Shown: piece by piece, positions 49,085-59,700 of the stretch | How the letters are laid out: every line of letters begins with the position of its first letter | Numbering within the stretch: position 1 is the first letter of the stretch | Source of the DNA: Marsupella aquatica | Lineage: Eukaryota; Marchantiophyta | Reading direction: 5' to 3' | DNA: 64,000 nucleotides | Assembly: GCA_973895155.1 (NCBI GenBank) | Contig: OZ316891.1 | Location: forward strand, 13,392,001 to 13,456,000 | Notes under the pieces: generated by a model | What the model was told of the DNA's origin: nothing | Seen by the model: the letters and a program-made list of their open reading frames with translations, nothing else | The model's database searches: none | Position numbers and translations under genes: made by a program

Positions 49085-49534
49085 ACGTTTGGAGATACTC
49101 TAAACCCCTTATTAGGCGAGTAATCACCAACAAATTGCCGAAGAGGTGACAGTATTCTCTACGCTCCTTAGGATTCAGTTGACCGGGAAAAGGCCATTGC
49201 AAAGTTTGGCAAAGCACTACAGTTACTCAACGAAGAGAAGAGAAGAGGACTCGAATAGAGTGACAACTCGAACCTCGAACACACTGCTAACAAAATTGGA
49301 AGCAATTTACATGCATTTCTGTCTCGTCCAGACAATCGTTCTCCACCCCGTACTAATTCATGACTGTAAGGTCATGTACAATGTAATAGGAAAGCTGAAG
49401 GTTCCATTCTTCTTTCGAGAAATTAGCTGATTGGATTGAAATTTCCACTGCTTCAATGGACGAAGGGCTCGAGCGTCATTATACCTCGTTCCACGATTTG
49501 CGCATTAGGGTTCGTTGACGGTAGACTTGGTCTG

Positions 49535-52500
49535 ATGATGGGCGGAGGCAATATTATGCTGGGAGATGGAAAGCATGGCGTTGAGGTGGTGGAGGCATCT
49601 CCTCCTGCTCTTCCTCCTCTCCCTCCCCCTCCCCCTCCCCTACCTGGCGAGCAGTCTCACAGAGGAGGAGAACCAATTTCTGCTGGTCTTGGTGTCGATT
49701 ACTCTTTTCCTCCGTATCTCGAGTAAGACACAGTTTACTTTTTCCCAGATGCTTTGCTGTGTCTTTCCTTTCAGTTTCACTGAATGAATTCAGTCCTACA
49801 AGGTGACCAGTGACCTTAGTTGGACTCTCATTGTTAAACGCAACATAATTTGTGTGTTACCCCTTTCGTACCTGATAGTCCTGTTTCTAGGTGTTCCCAA
49901 GAATTTTAATCTGGATGGGTATCTTTGTGTTTGGATCCTTAAACTTGTATCATTGATTGTTTATTCTCTTTTTGTAAGCTTTTACATTCTATCGCATTGA
50001 GTTTTGTGATGGTTGTCATTTGTTCATTTCGTAAGGTCTCAGTCGATGTCGTCAGACCTTGTGTTGTTTCAAAAACTTGCTTAGTGAGTGCCACCTGTCT
50101 TCATCGGGAGCAGTGTAGCAGTATAAATATGCTTGGACCACTATTCCTGTCTTTCTTCGTGTTCGCGCGCAATTTTTCGTTGTATGAACCGCCAACTGTG
50201 AAAGGGTTTTCATGGCAGGTACGCCTATCCCCCACCTGATGGAAATATTTTGACAAACATCGTTAACGCCCTTATTGCGGTGCCTCGGTTTTACACACAG
50301 GTACACATCGCCCTTGTCATGCATTTGGACCGACATTGATGTACTTCGCTTAGGTCAACTATTACCCAGCATTACTTTCCTGAAGTCGTTCATTTTGTCT
50401 TTCTTCCGCTTTTCTATTTTTTCTTTTCACTTTTGCTATGACTGTTGTGATGTATTATCCGATGCAGTAGTACTCTTGTGCACCGTATTATTCGATTTCT
50501 CCATACAGCTGGATCTTTTGTTGCAGGGTTGCCATGATGGTCATTCCTGTTCGCAACCAGCTATTTGGTCTCAGCACGAAGTGTCCGCTTAGAGCATTGC
50601 TAAGTACTGCTAAAGTTGTATTTAACGAATTTATGCAGGTGTTGCATTTAATGAACAAAATGAATCTGCCAGCCCCCTTTCGACCGGCCTTGCCAACCCC
50701 TCCTCTTCCTCCTCCTGCTCCAGCTCAAGCTATTCCTAAGCGTCAAGCAGGAGACTTATCAAGTGGGGAGTCGGAACTTGAATCGTCTGACGAGGTCGGT
50801 CCTGTTATTTGTGAGATGATCTTTGTATGGCACATGTGCGTCCTTGTCCTATTTCAGAGGTCGCTCATGGAAAGTTGTTACGATCCACATTAGGCTTAAT
50901 GGTCATCCTCCAAATTCACAGGTTGGTAGCAGGAAAATTATATAAGATATTCTGAAATACGTATTTATACTTTTCCTTTTGTCTACCTCAGGAGGACGAG
51001 ACTGATCCCAATGATTTTGATGGTAAGCTCATGGGAGTTGAGAAACCAAGCAGGAGGATTGCCCAACCCAAAAAGCGAGCAAAGAGAGAGGCCATTTTAG
51101 GCCCAGCTGTGGACAAGGGAGCGTCACATGAGGCTGCAGGTGTCAAGGCCATTGTCGTTCCTAAAGCACCAACTGCAATCAAGAAGAACGCTCCTGTATT
51201 GCAGGTGAATGCAATAGATCTGTATTGGTGAACTGAAGCGTTCCTTTATCCGATACTGCTATCATCTCACGCCGTTGGTCAGAGTGTTCTAGAAGTTTGA
51301 ACCGTGGTAATTTTGAAGTTCAAATGCCTTTCTTTTGTACTTACTTTGACAATGTCTTGCCTATTGGGCTGTCGTCTTTGCGTATAGCTTTCTTGAGTGA
51401 AGGAAGATCATACCAGATTTTCCGATTTGCTTTCGTTGATGGTCTGAATGATCTGATTGGGCCTTTCAATTGTAGTTCAAGATTGCTCCAAAAAGCTCAA
51501 CCAGTGACATAGGGACAGGCACGAGCAAAGGAGAAGAGGCAAGCCAAGCAGAACCTCCGGAAGCACACGAGCAACTGGCAACGGCATCAAGAGAAGAATT
51601 GGAGGCTGGAAGGCTTCAGACTTCAGACATGCTGTCCCTTCCTATTCTCAAGGTCCAATTCACATCTTTTTTGCGTGAGATACACTTTGAAGTTGGTCAG
51701 GTACCTTGAAAAAGGATGTACAGTCTTACCTTTTGATCGTGTGCCACTCTGGCGAAGATGAATCTTGATTTTGTTCAATTTCTTTAAACGTAGTACTACT
51801 TTTGACAAGTGGACACTGGACTGGGAGCTTTATCTGAAGAATTCAGTGGAACTGAACTGAAATGCTCACTGGCTCAAGTACTCGCTAGCTTGATGACACT
51901 GCGTCCACTGCATGGAATCAGAGGACCATCATTTCATAAAAATCTCATGACTTTCTGCAGCTGCATGCGATTTGGAATTCTGTACTCCTCGGTGCTTGTC
52001 CAGTCGAGTCTACAGTGTACTTAAGATCATCAGTTGAATTTGTAGAAGTATGCCCGGGGAAATCCTACGCCAGTCCTGTACATCAAAAACTTGGCCAAAG
52101 ATGTGACACCGGATGATATGTATTACATATTTGGTGAGTTGTCATACGGTCCCTGAAATGATTGTGTGCCAGAAGCTCTTGTGATGGTCGACCTGGAGCT
52201 TTGTTTGTTAAGTTGAGGTCTCGCATTGAATTCTAACTGAAATTATACCACTGAATTGGAGCTTTCTATATATGATGCCATCAGACAATGGATGTTTTAT
52301 AGCCCTTTATGCCAATGAATAATTGTTCTCTTACAGGTGCATTTTTCCCGAATAGAACTACGGCTGTGGAGCAATTGAATGTCAAGGTTATGCAGGTATT
52401 TGGAATTTTCATCCCGGAACGTTTGCTGCCTACGTGGAGCTCTTTTTCTCAAAGGTCTGATAAATTGAAGTCTTCAAAGGAAAGCTGGACTCGACTTTAA

Positions 52501-53123
52501 TTAACTTACATTGTCAAATTCAGGTCTCTTCCTCATTAATTCCATTTTGGAACTGAATTCTGAAACTGTAATGATGCAGGAGGGCCGGATGAGAGGTCAA
52601 GCATTTGTCTGTCTGCCTACCACAGAGCTTGCCCTGGTTGCCCTCGTAAGTTTGCTATCTCTCGCTGTTGGTCCCTTTGGTCCAAGCTAAACATTATTTC
52701 TGAGTGCTTTGATGGAACTTTGAATGCTCAGTGAGGTTCACGATCGCGACTGGATGTAGACAAGCACTTTAGTATTAGGCCTAGTATTTATTTCTTAATT
52801 TATTTTGGTTTTTCATGTTTCTATTGGTTGAAGCTAACCGTTTTACGTATGTTGCACGTTGAACCTACAAGTGCCTTTGACCATTCTTCAAAACACATCT
52901 GAACGCCTTAAAGTCACGAATGCATAGATGAAATGACGTGTTTCACTTATTCGGTTATGAGAGCGATCTTCTCCCCATAGGGATGGCTTTGGTGGTTTGC
53001 AATTTTCTGACAAGGTTTTGCATCGTGCAGGCAGGAACGCATGGCTTCGTTTTCAAAGGCAAGCCAATGGTCGTGCAATTTGGTCGCAATGAGGGGATTG
53101 CGAAGACTTTGTCATCCGCCTGA
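49535..53123 (+). CDS. U11/U12 small nuclear ribonucleoprotein 65 kDa protein (RNPC3-like), N-terminal RRM absent
   Basis: Nine exons (49535-49722, 50219-50300, 50639-50794, 50992-51204, 51476-51652, 52046-52133, 52337-52395, 52580-52645, 53031-53123) give 373 aa, with all junctions in phase. Family landmarks run in order: GEPISAGLGVDYSFPPYLEY, YPPPDGNILTNIVNALIAVP, QVLHLMNKMNLPAPFRPALP, a Ser/Glu-rich stretch, LEAGRLQTSDMLSLPILK, then the C-terminal RRM (VLYIKNLAKDVTPDD, VMQEGRMRGQAF, GFVFKGKPMVVQFGR). The protein bridges U11 and U12 snRNPs in the minor spliceosome, and its C-terminal RRM binds U12 snRNA. Arabidopsis and human proteins also have an N-terminal RRM that contacts U11-59K; none is visible here. 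ATG 49535 follows a telo-box-like TTAGGGTT at 49506-49513, typical of plant 5' leaders. A missed upstream exon remains possible through an AG at 49507-49508. Confidence 0.92.
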
Positions 53124-54229
53124 GCTGTTGATTTATGCTCTACCACACTCGGACGACTAATCCGCAAAGTTTAATTAGACTTCCAACTCATTGGTTTGTT
53201 CTTCTAAAAACACAGGGTTCAACAATTCTTAGCAAGCGTAAGTAAGTTAGTCTCTGGGGACTTTGGTAGGTTGGCTATGCAATCTTCTGAGGTAAACTGC
53301 ACAATTTTCTAGGTAGCAGTTGTGGGTTTGGGGTTTCGGATGTGCGAACCTATATGGCACGCCAGTGTTGCGGCAGAATTGATCAGACTGCAGGGTGAGC
53401 ATCTTGTGGTGGAAAAGGAGAGTTTAGGGATAGATCTGCTTCATCTGCCCAAGTTGGTGGGGAGCAAGTTGTTTATGCGAAGTGGGTACAGAAGAATATT
53501 GTTACTCCCTCAAGGGAGGTTTAAGCTCCCATTGGATGGAAAACCTCAACATTTGCCTCATAGAATGACGGGGCGTACAAGGCTTGTGGATACCTGCGGA
53601 GCTCGCTGTGGTTGGCGACTATCAGGGCATTCAGGGGTGAACGGGGAGGTGTGCGACCTTCACGGTGTATATGGTGGGCAATTTCAACTCTGTTCGAGTC
53701 AGGAAACTGGCCATAGAAGGTCGAATGTGACATAATCTGATAGGTTTTTGCTGCAGAGTAAAGCATCCCATCCGAGCTTCTTAGAACATCTGCTCCATCC
53801 TACTGGAGTGATAATATCCCATCCCAGTCTAAAACCTTCATGGGACATCCCTTGGAAGCTTAAACCCTTCCCTTCAAGGAGTATGATCGCTAATTTCATG
53901 ATCGTCACTAATTTTGGGAGTAAATGTCCATGATCTCACGTAGTTATGAGTCTTGTGAGGAATAAGAGCACACAGAACAATGTCTGAAATATGTTACTCT
54001 GAAGCATATATCCACTCTCCCATATCTATGCTTGCAGTCCCCTTCCAAACTCAGGTCTACTCGCTTGTTTAAGACTAACTTCCTATGACCAACCTTAATC
54101 AGCAAAGTTTTGTCTTATTGGCCCAACGTGGTAGGACCACCCTTAAGCAGCAAAGTTTTGTCTTATTTAGCAGTGTTGTCTTATTTAGGTTTTTTGATTT
54201 GGAGATAGGGCTTGGGAAGTAGGGGATCA

Positions 54230-54450
54230 CCCGCCGGCCATATACAAGGGGGGAGAGTCCAAGACATTTCCCCATATTCCATTCACTTTTCTCCTCCACC
54301 ATGCCAGTTTGCTCCATGATTTTAAGGAAAAAATTACTTTTAATGGTACCCATGGGTTGTGAAGGGTTTAAGCATCAGGCAAACAAGTTACTTTTAATGG
54401 TACCCATGGGTTGTGAAGGGCAATTGTGGTTTAAGCATCAGGCAAACGCC
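54230..54450 (+). repeat. dispersed repeat family A, copy 3, with internal 54-bp duplication
   Basis: It begins CCATATACAAGGGG, with CACCATGCCAGTTTGCTCCA and AATTGTGGTTTAAGC in the same order as the copies at 19670 and 22450. The block starting TTACTTTTAATGGTACCCAT is present twice (54334 and 54388). Confidence 0.6.
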
Positions 54451-55270
54451 TCAGATTTTTCTCAGATGTAGTACCCTACAAATTCTACTAAGATGTCCTC
54501 ATCAGACTTTTTGAAATATGAATCTTACTTCATGAACTTTTGCATCGAGATGGAAAGATTTATTGCATGTCAGAAATGTCGCTGCTGGACCTGTGGACAA
54601 GGTCAATTTCGGAACAGATTCACCTGTTTGACTTATATCTACACAAATTCTTAATTCCAGGAAGAGTTCAATGACCTAAAAATTAGCGCTTGTCAGGATA
54701 TATTTTGACAGACTGTCATTCCCAGCATCCCGCCACAGCCAGCCACAACTTGCAATTTATTGCCCAAAGTTATATGAGACTGCAACTGCTTAGTTAGGTT
54801 AGCTTTTGACATGGACGCGGGAAGAGTTGACAGGAGTCTCAGGAGCATGCAATATGCTCCTAAAGAGTGACAAGAGCCAAAACAAGCACTCACATTCCAG
54901 AGAGAAGAAGCATCCAATGTGCAGTTATTTACTTGTTTTCTCCCCTTCATTGGGTCTCCTGTTCCTTGCCCAAGTGATGATTTCTTCACACTTATTATGG
55001 GGTTTCCCCCTGTTTTTCTCCCCTCCTTGGGTCTCTTAAGGGATGGTGTCTCCACATTTATTGTGGGTTTTTTTTCCCATGTTTTCTCCCCATTGTTGGG
55101 TATCTTGCTTGAATGATTGTGTCTCCACAGTTATCATGTTATTCTGGTGTTACCTTGATGAGACTACTCAAGTTACTTTGTCTGATTTTTTATTTTTTAT
55201 TTGTAATTTGATTTCTTTATCGTTGCAGTTGTTTAACTTAAAGAATATTGCTTTGTCTATTACCTAGAAA

Positions 55271-55345
55271 CCATAGTAAATAGTTTTTTAATACCATTTG
55301 GGGAGATATCATACCATAGTAAAGAGTTTTTTAATACCATTTGGC
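55271..55345. repeat. 43-bp direct repeat
   Basis: CCATAGTAAATAGTTTTTTA at 55271 recurs at 55314 with one change, followed in both by ATACCATTTGG. Confidence 0.8.
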
Positions 55346-55665
55346 AAAGATTGCTTAAAGTTGGAGTAACTTTATGGTGGTCTCCCTTGTTTTCTCCTCT
55401 TTATTGAGTTGAGTGCCAAAGGGGTTATGTGTCCTCACTTATTGTGGGTTTGGGTCTCTTGCCCAAGGAATTGTGTTTCCCGCACTTAAGGTGAATTTAT
55501 ACTTGTTTTCTGGTCTCTTGTGAACTTTTCCTTAGTTTTCTGTTGAGTCTCTAGCCTAGAGATCGTGTCTCTCGCCCTTAGTCCCTTTTGGTTTTTGGAA
55601 GTGGTTTCAAAATGCTCCAAAAGAACCCAGCAAAAAGCCTTAAAGTGCCACTCTTCATGCCAAAA

Positions 55666-55830
55666 CCTGGTTTCATCATTTTTAGTATCCTTTTCCTGAA
55701 ATTGTGGAGCACTCTCCAACCTGGTTTCATCATGTTTAGTATTGTTCTCCTGAAGTCGTGGAGTCCTACCATTTTTAGTATTTTTTTCCTCAAATTGTGT
55801 TTTTTCCTCAAATTGTGGAGAAAAGTCTCA
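55666..55830. repeat. imperfect tandem repeat, 54- then 39-bp spacing
   Basis: CCTGGTTTCATCAT at 55666 recurs at 55720. CATTTTTAGTA-type words occur at 55677, 55731 and 55770, each followed by a T/C-rich run and a TGAA(A/G)T(T/C)GTGGAG or CAAATTGTG word. Confidence 0.7.
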
Positions 55831-56788
55831 CCCTAGAGAAGGAAAATGTGAAAAAGAGAAAAATGTGAAAAAGTGAATCTTGGACACTTCTCCTTTTATA
55901 TGGAGAACAGGTGGTTTTCCTTTTATGTGGAGGACAGGGGTGGTTTAACGTGAAGACAACCGTTTGGCTTTCCGTTTCGCTTTCTCCACGGGTAAGAAAG
56001 CCGTACAACCAGCCTCATTCTCAGGCTCCAAATAATGTTTACTTATAATAGCTGAAAGCGAGGCCGCCTCGCTACCAAAATATCCCTGGTTAGTGTAAAA
56101 TGAGAATCGCCATCTTTACATACTCGGTGGAAAAATAGAACATACTAGTTCGAAACAGTCTTGAAAAAAATAGCGTTTCTTTTTGAGTTTTGACGGTAAA
56201 AATTTTCAGGTGACAAGTTTGAAAAATTTTCGTGAATCGGGGACCAAAACCTCAGTGCAGCCGAACAGCAGCCTGCGCTGAGCCTTACATGAATTTCAGC
56301 CAGGTTGCTGGCGGCGATTAACTAACTGAGGCCAACCAGATACTGGATCGTGCCATTACATCACACCACTTATTAAAAGTTCGCTTTAACCAGAGATAGA
56401 CTTCAAAGTGATTTGATCCTTGAAATCATCACATGAGGAACTCAAGCTCTACGAGGATGGCACGTTTGTAGCTAGTTCCGTGTCCACGGTTACACTCTAT
56501 GGGTACCACGCAACCAGGACAATCATGTCAACAATTTCAGTTCTCTTCCTCTAAGAATGAATGTGCTCATCTCCATATTCTCAGATGCCAAGACATCCCA
56601 TCATTCAGTGATCGATGATCCTTGAACTTCTGCAGACTGTACAAGCTAAGAAAACGAGCTGCTCTAAAATCAGCTTGCCTGCTTCTAGTCATCAAAACAA
56701 ATTCCCCGCAGTAAAAAAATCTCAGATAGTGAACAAGGCTTCTGAGCACATGTAAGAAATCGTATCAGACCCTGTAGCATTGAATAGC

Positions 56789-59700
56789 CTAAAGTATCAT
56801 TTGATGGGCCTCTGTAGGACACTGTTCCAGATTTCGCAGCACAATTCGTGCAAATACTTTAGCCTGTAAAGGAGCCGTTGCTGCTGCAGCCACTGTTCGA
56901 AGTACGCGTCCAGCACCAGCTTTCTGTAAAAGGGTCGCATGATGCATCGCATGCCTCCCCCCAGGCATAGTGAACTGAAAACTCACACAACTAATTTAAA
57001 AAGTATTCGCAGCTGACTCCATATTCGTTTATAATACATGCGTAACCAATGCAGTTTGTATTGTTTTCCTCTCGTGAGAATAGACGTGCTTAAAGAAAAT
57101 ACTTTTTGCAAAATGCCATAATACAGGATTAGCCAATCAAAAGACCCAGACACTGGCTGCATACTACTGACAGGAAGAACATACAGAAACAGGTGCTCAA
57201 ACAAACCTGTAGAAGTGCAAAAGCAGCACAAGCTCGAAGAACTGCAGAGCCATTTCTCAGCATGGCAACGAACCTTCCTACCTCAGCTCCACTGCATGCA
57301 GAGTACAGGACATTCATATTACAATTTGTAATGTCTTGAAACAAAGTGAGCGAACAACCAAGAAGAAAGAGGAAAAATAAATAAAATAAAATAAAAGTAG
57401 AAATAGGCCTGGGAGATGACTCCCAAGTGTAAACAAGAGCCTTACCACCAAATAGTACGGAAATTATGCATGAAACTGGTTGCGTAGAATAGTTGTTTGT
57501 GATCATAATAAGGTTGGTTTAGTAGATTTACGAATTGTAATTATTTAACACTGGTCACACTACTTACACACGACTACCAACCAACGGTTTACACAATTAC
57601 CACAATTAATTAGCAACCCAATAATCACGCCCACCACAAACTTCCGTAAGCTAGCTACCCATTACTTCTAAGCAACAAGGACAGTAAGCCAGTTTGGTCG
57701 TGCGATCTGCTACATCCACCAGAACCCTCGAGGCATGATGGCGATGTAATGAACTATTTCAAACGACAGTCAAATGAAAATACCTAGTATACCCCGCAAA
57801 GAACTATACCTGCAACGAAGGTGTCCAGCTTCTTGAATTCGTGCAGCTTCTGCAACCTGTAGTAATGTATTGGGAGCCCACGATGGAGCAGCTGCCTGCA
57901 GAGATTGTTGGTTCGAAAAATCCTGAACGAACGCATCAATGTTCCGCATTGCCATACGTCTTGCACTGTCTAAACCTCCTCCTCTGGCATTGTTCTCACA
58001 CAATAAGGCACCAGCAGCTGCATCATCCATTCTGGTGACACAGAATCGAGCCGTAAGATTTATGTGTATCAAAAGGTCTCTAGCTTACGACCAGGAAAGG
58101 AGCCCAACTACTTGGCATTGCAGTACGTCTGGACCTCTAAGATTTATACAATGGACTCCCCAACTTTTCAATGTTTACTTGGTTTAGCTGGCAACTTTCT
58201 GAAAAAGAATTCTTAACCGAGCAGCCTATGATTAGGAAGTGCCAATAGGACTCAATACCTGCCATCAAACATATAGGCCAGAGCAAGTGCAGCCATAAAA
58301 CGAGCCATCTTTGAGCGAGAAGAAGAACACAGATGCACCAAAGCAGGTACACCTTCCTCTTCAACAATTCGTAGGGCATTGCCTGGATTGAAGGCTAGAT
58401 TCCATAAAGCTCCAGCCGCGGTTTCATGAACGTCCTATATCCAAGTTTGAGTAAGAATTCTCAGTAAAGTACAGAATCATGACCCAAATCCATGAACTAC
58501 TTGACATGTTATCGTTGTATTCAAGGTCAAATCGAAATCTATGGAATGATAAAACCACAATGAAAACTTCCACAAAGTTCCATTCAACTTCACAACACTC
58601 GTTTAAATCTCGTATATGTTTCAAAAATATTACTGGTGCAACGTCATCTTGAGGTCTTGCGGTTTCCAGGAAACTTCAGGAACCGCCCTCAGCCAATCAA
58701 GCACTTACTTCCAAACCTGTTTTACTAGAAAGCTAGCTTCAAGGCACCCAAATCTCCATTGCCAAGCCCTTATGATGAGGCAGCAGCAAAAGTGACACGT
58801 GTCTGATCAACACAAGGGCAAGCTGTCGGGGCAAACAGACCAACGGTCCACTTTTCTCACTGATTCCAAGAGAGTTTCCAATTCTCAAATGTTCATCGAT
58901 GAGATCATGTAATTCATCGTCTCTTCCAAACTTACATTACAAAATCACTTTGAAAGGAGACGAAACTTACTTCTGAATCAGATCGTGCTAATGCTATCAA
59001 AGGCGCAACTCCCCCCTCACGACCAATGGCAATGCTGACAGAATAAAAACAGTAGAAAGTAGTCAGACACGATGACCTTCAAAGTCAACTTACAGACCCC
59101 AACGCACAATCCACGGATATTCATAGCGACAAATTCAGCAATGTTGCAGAAGTTAAGCCTGGATGCCCAGTGAACAGCCATGCGACATAGGTTACCTATT
59201 TGCTTCAGATACTGAGAGTCCCCAGAGTGCACCAGCTGCCCGTTCCTGCAAACCTTGAGACCCGTTACTGCAGCTTTGGGCCAGAGCAACCTGCTCATTG
59301 CCAAGGAAACAATTTACAAATATGATTCCAAGCACAAGAACAGAGACAAAACAGCATGAACGTCGTATTTAAGAACCTATCGATAATGTGGATTTTCATT
59401 TTATCAATTCTGAAGCCAGGCGACCCTAGCAACTGGTTCAAACAACCGTGGTAAAATCTGCTTTCCTAGTTTTTGGTCTCCCAGCTCTATAAACACTCGA
59501 GAGATATAAATTAGCTAGAACTGCTCAAACGCTCTGCAACAGAAAACTCCTCAATATGATGACTCACTAGAGCCTCCACACCACCAGCCGCTGCAATTGC
59601 CTCTCGGTTCCTGTCATCAAACGATAAATTCCACAAGGCGCCTGCTGCCTCTTGCCTGTAGTGGCGCAGCCAAATAGTTTTAGTCACAGTAAGTGGAAAA

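Larger units (their letters stand above)
48088..49103. mobile_element. non-autonomous DNA element with terminal inverted repeats (outer)
   Basis: The left end reads TTAGAGCATCTCCAACGGT (48088-48106). The right end, inverted, reads TTAGAGTATCTCCAAACGT (49085-49103). Termini of the type GAGCATCTCCAAC are common in plant MITE-like elements. I cannot make out a clean target-site duplication. The interior has no transposase and is interrupted by the pogo-like MITE at 48484-49000. Confidence 0.55.
43641..49534. other. gene-poor stretch between HECT and U11/U12-65K genes
   Basis: The proximal part (43641-44100) probably holds the unresolved HECT 5' end. The rest is repeat DNA: a GGAT microsatellite (44241-44268), three diverged repeat units (44855-45885), a short coding remnant (46365-46607) and nested inverted-repeat elements (48088-49103). 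Between 46610 and 48087 I see nothing beyond AT-rich non-coding sequence. Confidence 0.5.
53124..56788. other. gene-free stretch between convergent genes
   Basis: This lies between the 3' ends of U11/U12-65K and ARABIDILLO. It includes a 137-codon open frame (53322-53735, plus) with no family signature, probably in the 3' flank. It also has family A copy 3 (54230-54450), a two-copy repeat at 55271-55345 and a three-copy repeat at 55666-55830. From 54900 to 55560 the phrase GTCTCCACA...TTATTGTGGG recurs with CCC- and TTT-rich text, suggesting a decayed LTR element. Confidence 0.5.

Noticed and set aside
49436-49534. Upstream extension of the U11/U12-65K first exon in the same frame
   Set aside because: The open frame continues upstream of ATG 49535 but shows no RRM or other family similarity, and the TTAGGGTT leader motif argues for UTR.
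53322-53735. 137-codon plus-strand open frame 200 bp after U11/U12-65K
   Set aside because: No recognisable domain. It probably falls in the 3' flank of the gene. It could be reconsidered if transcripts support it.
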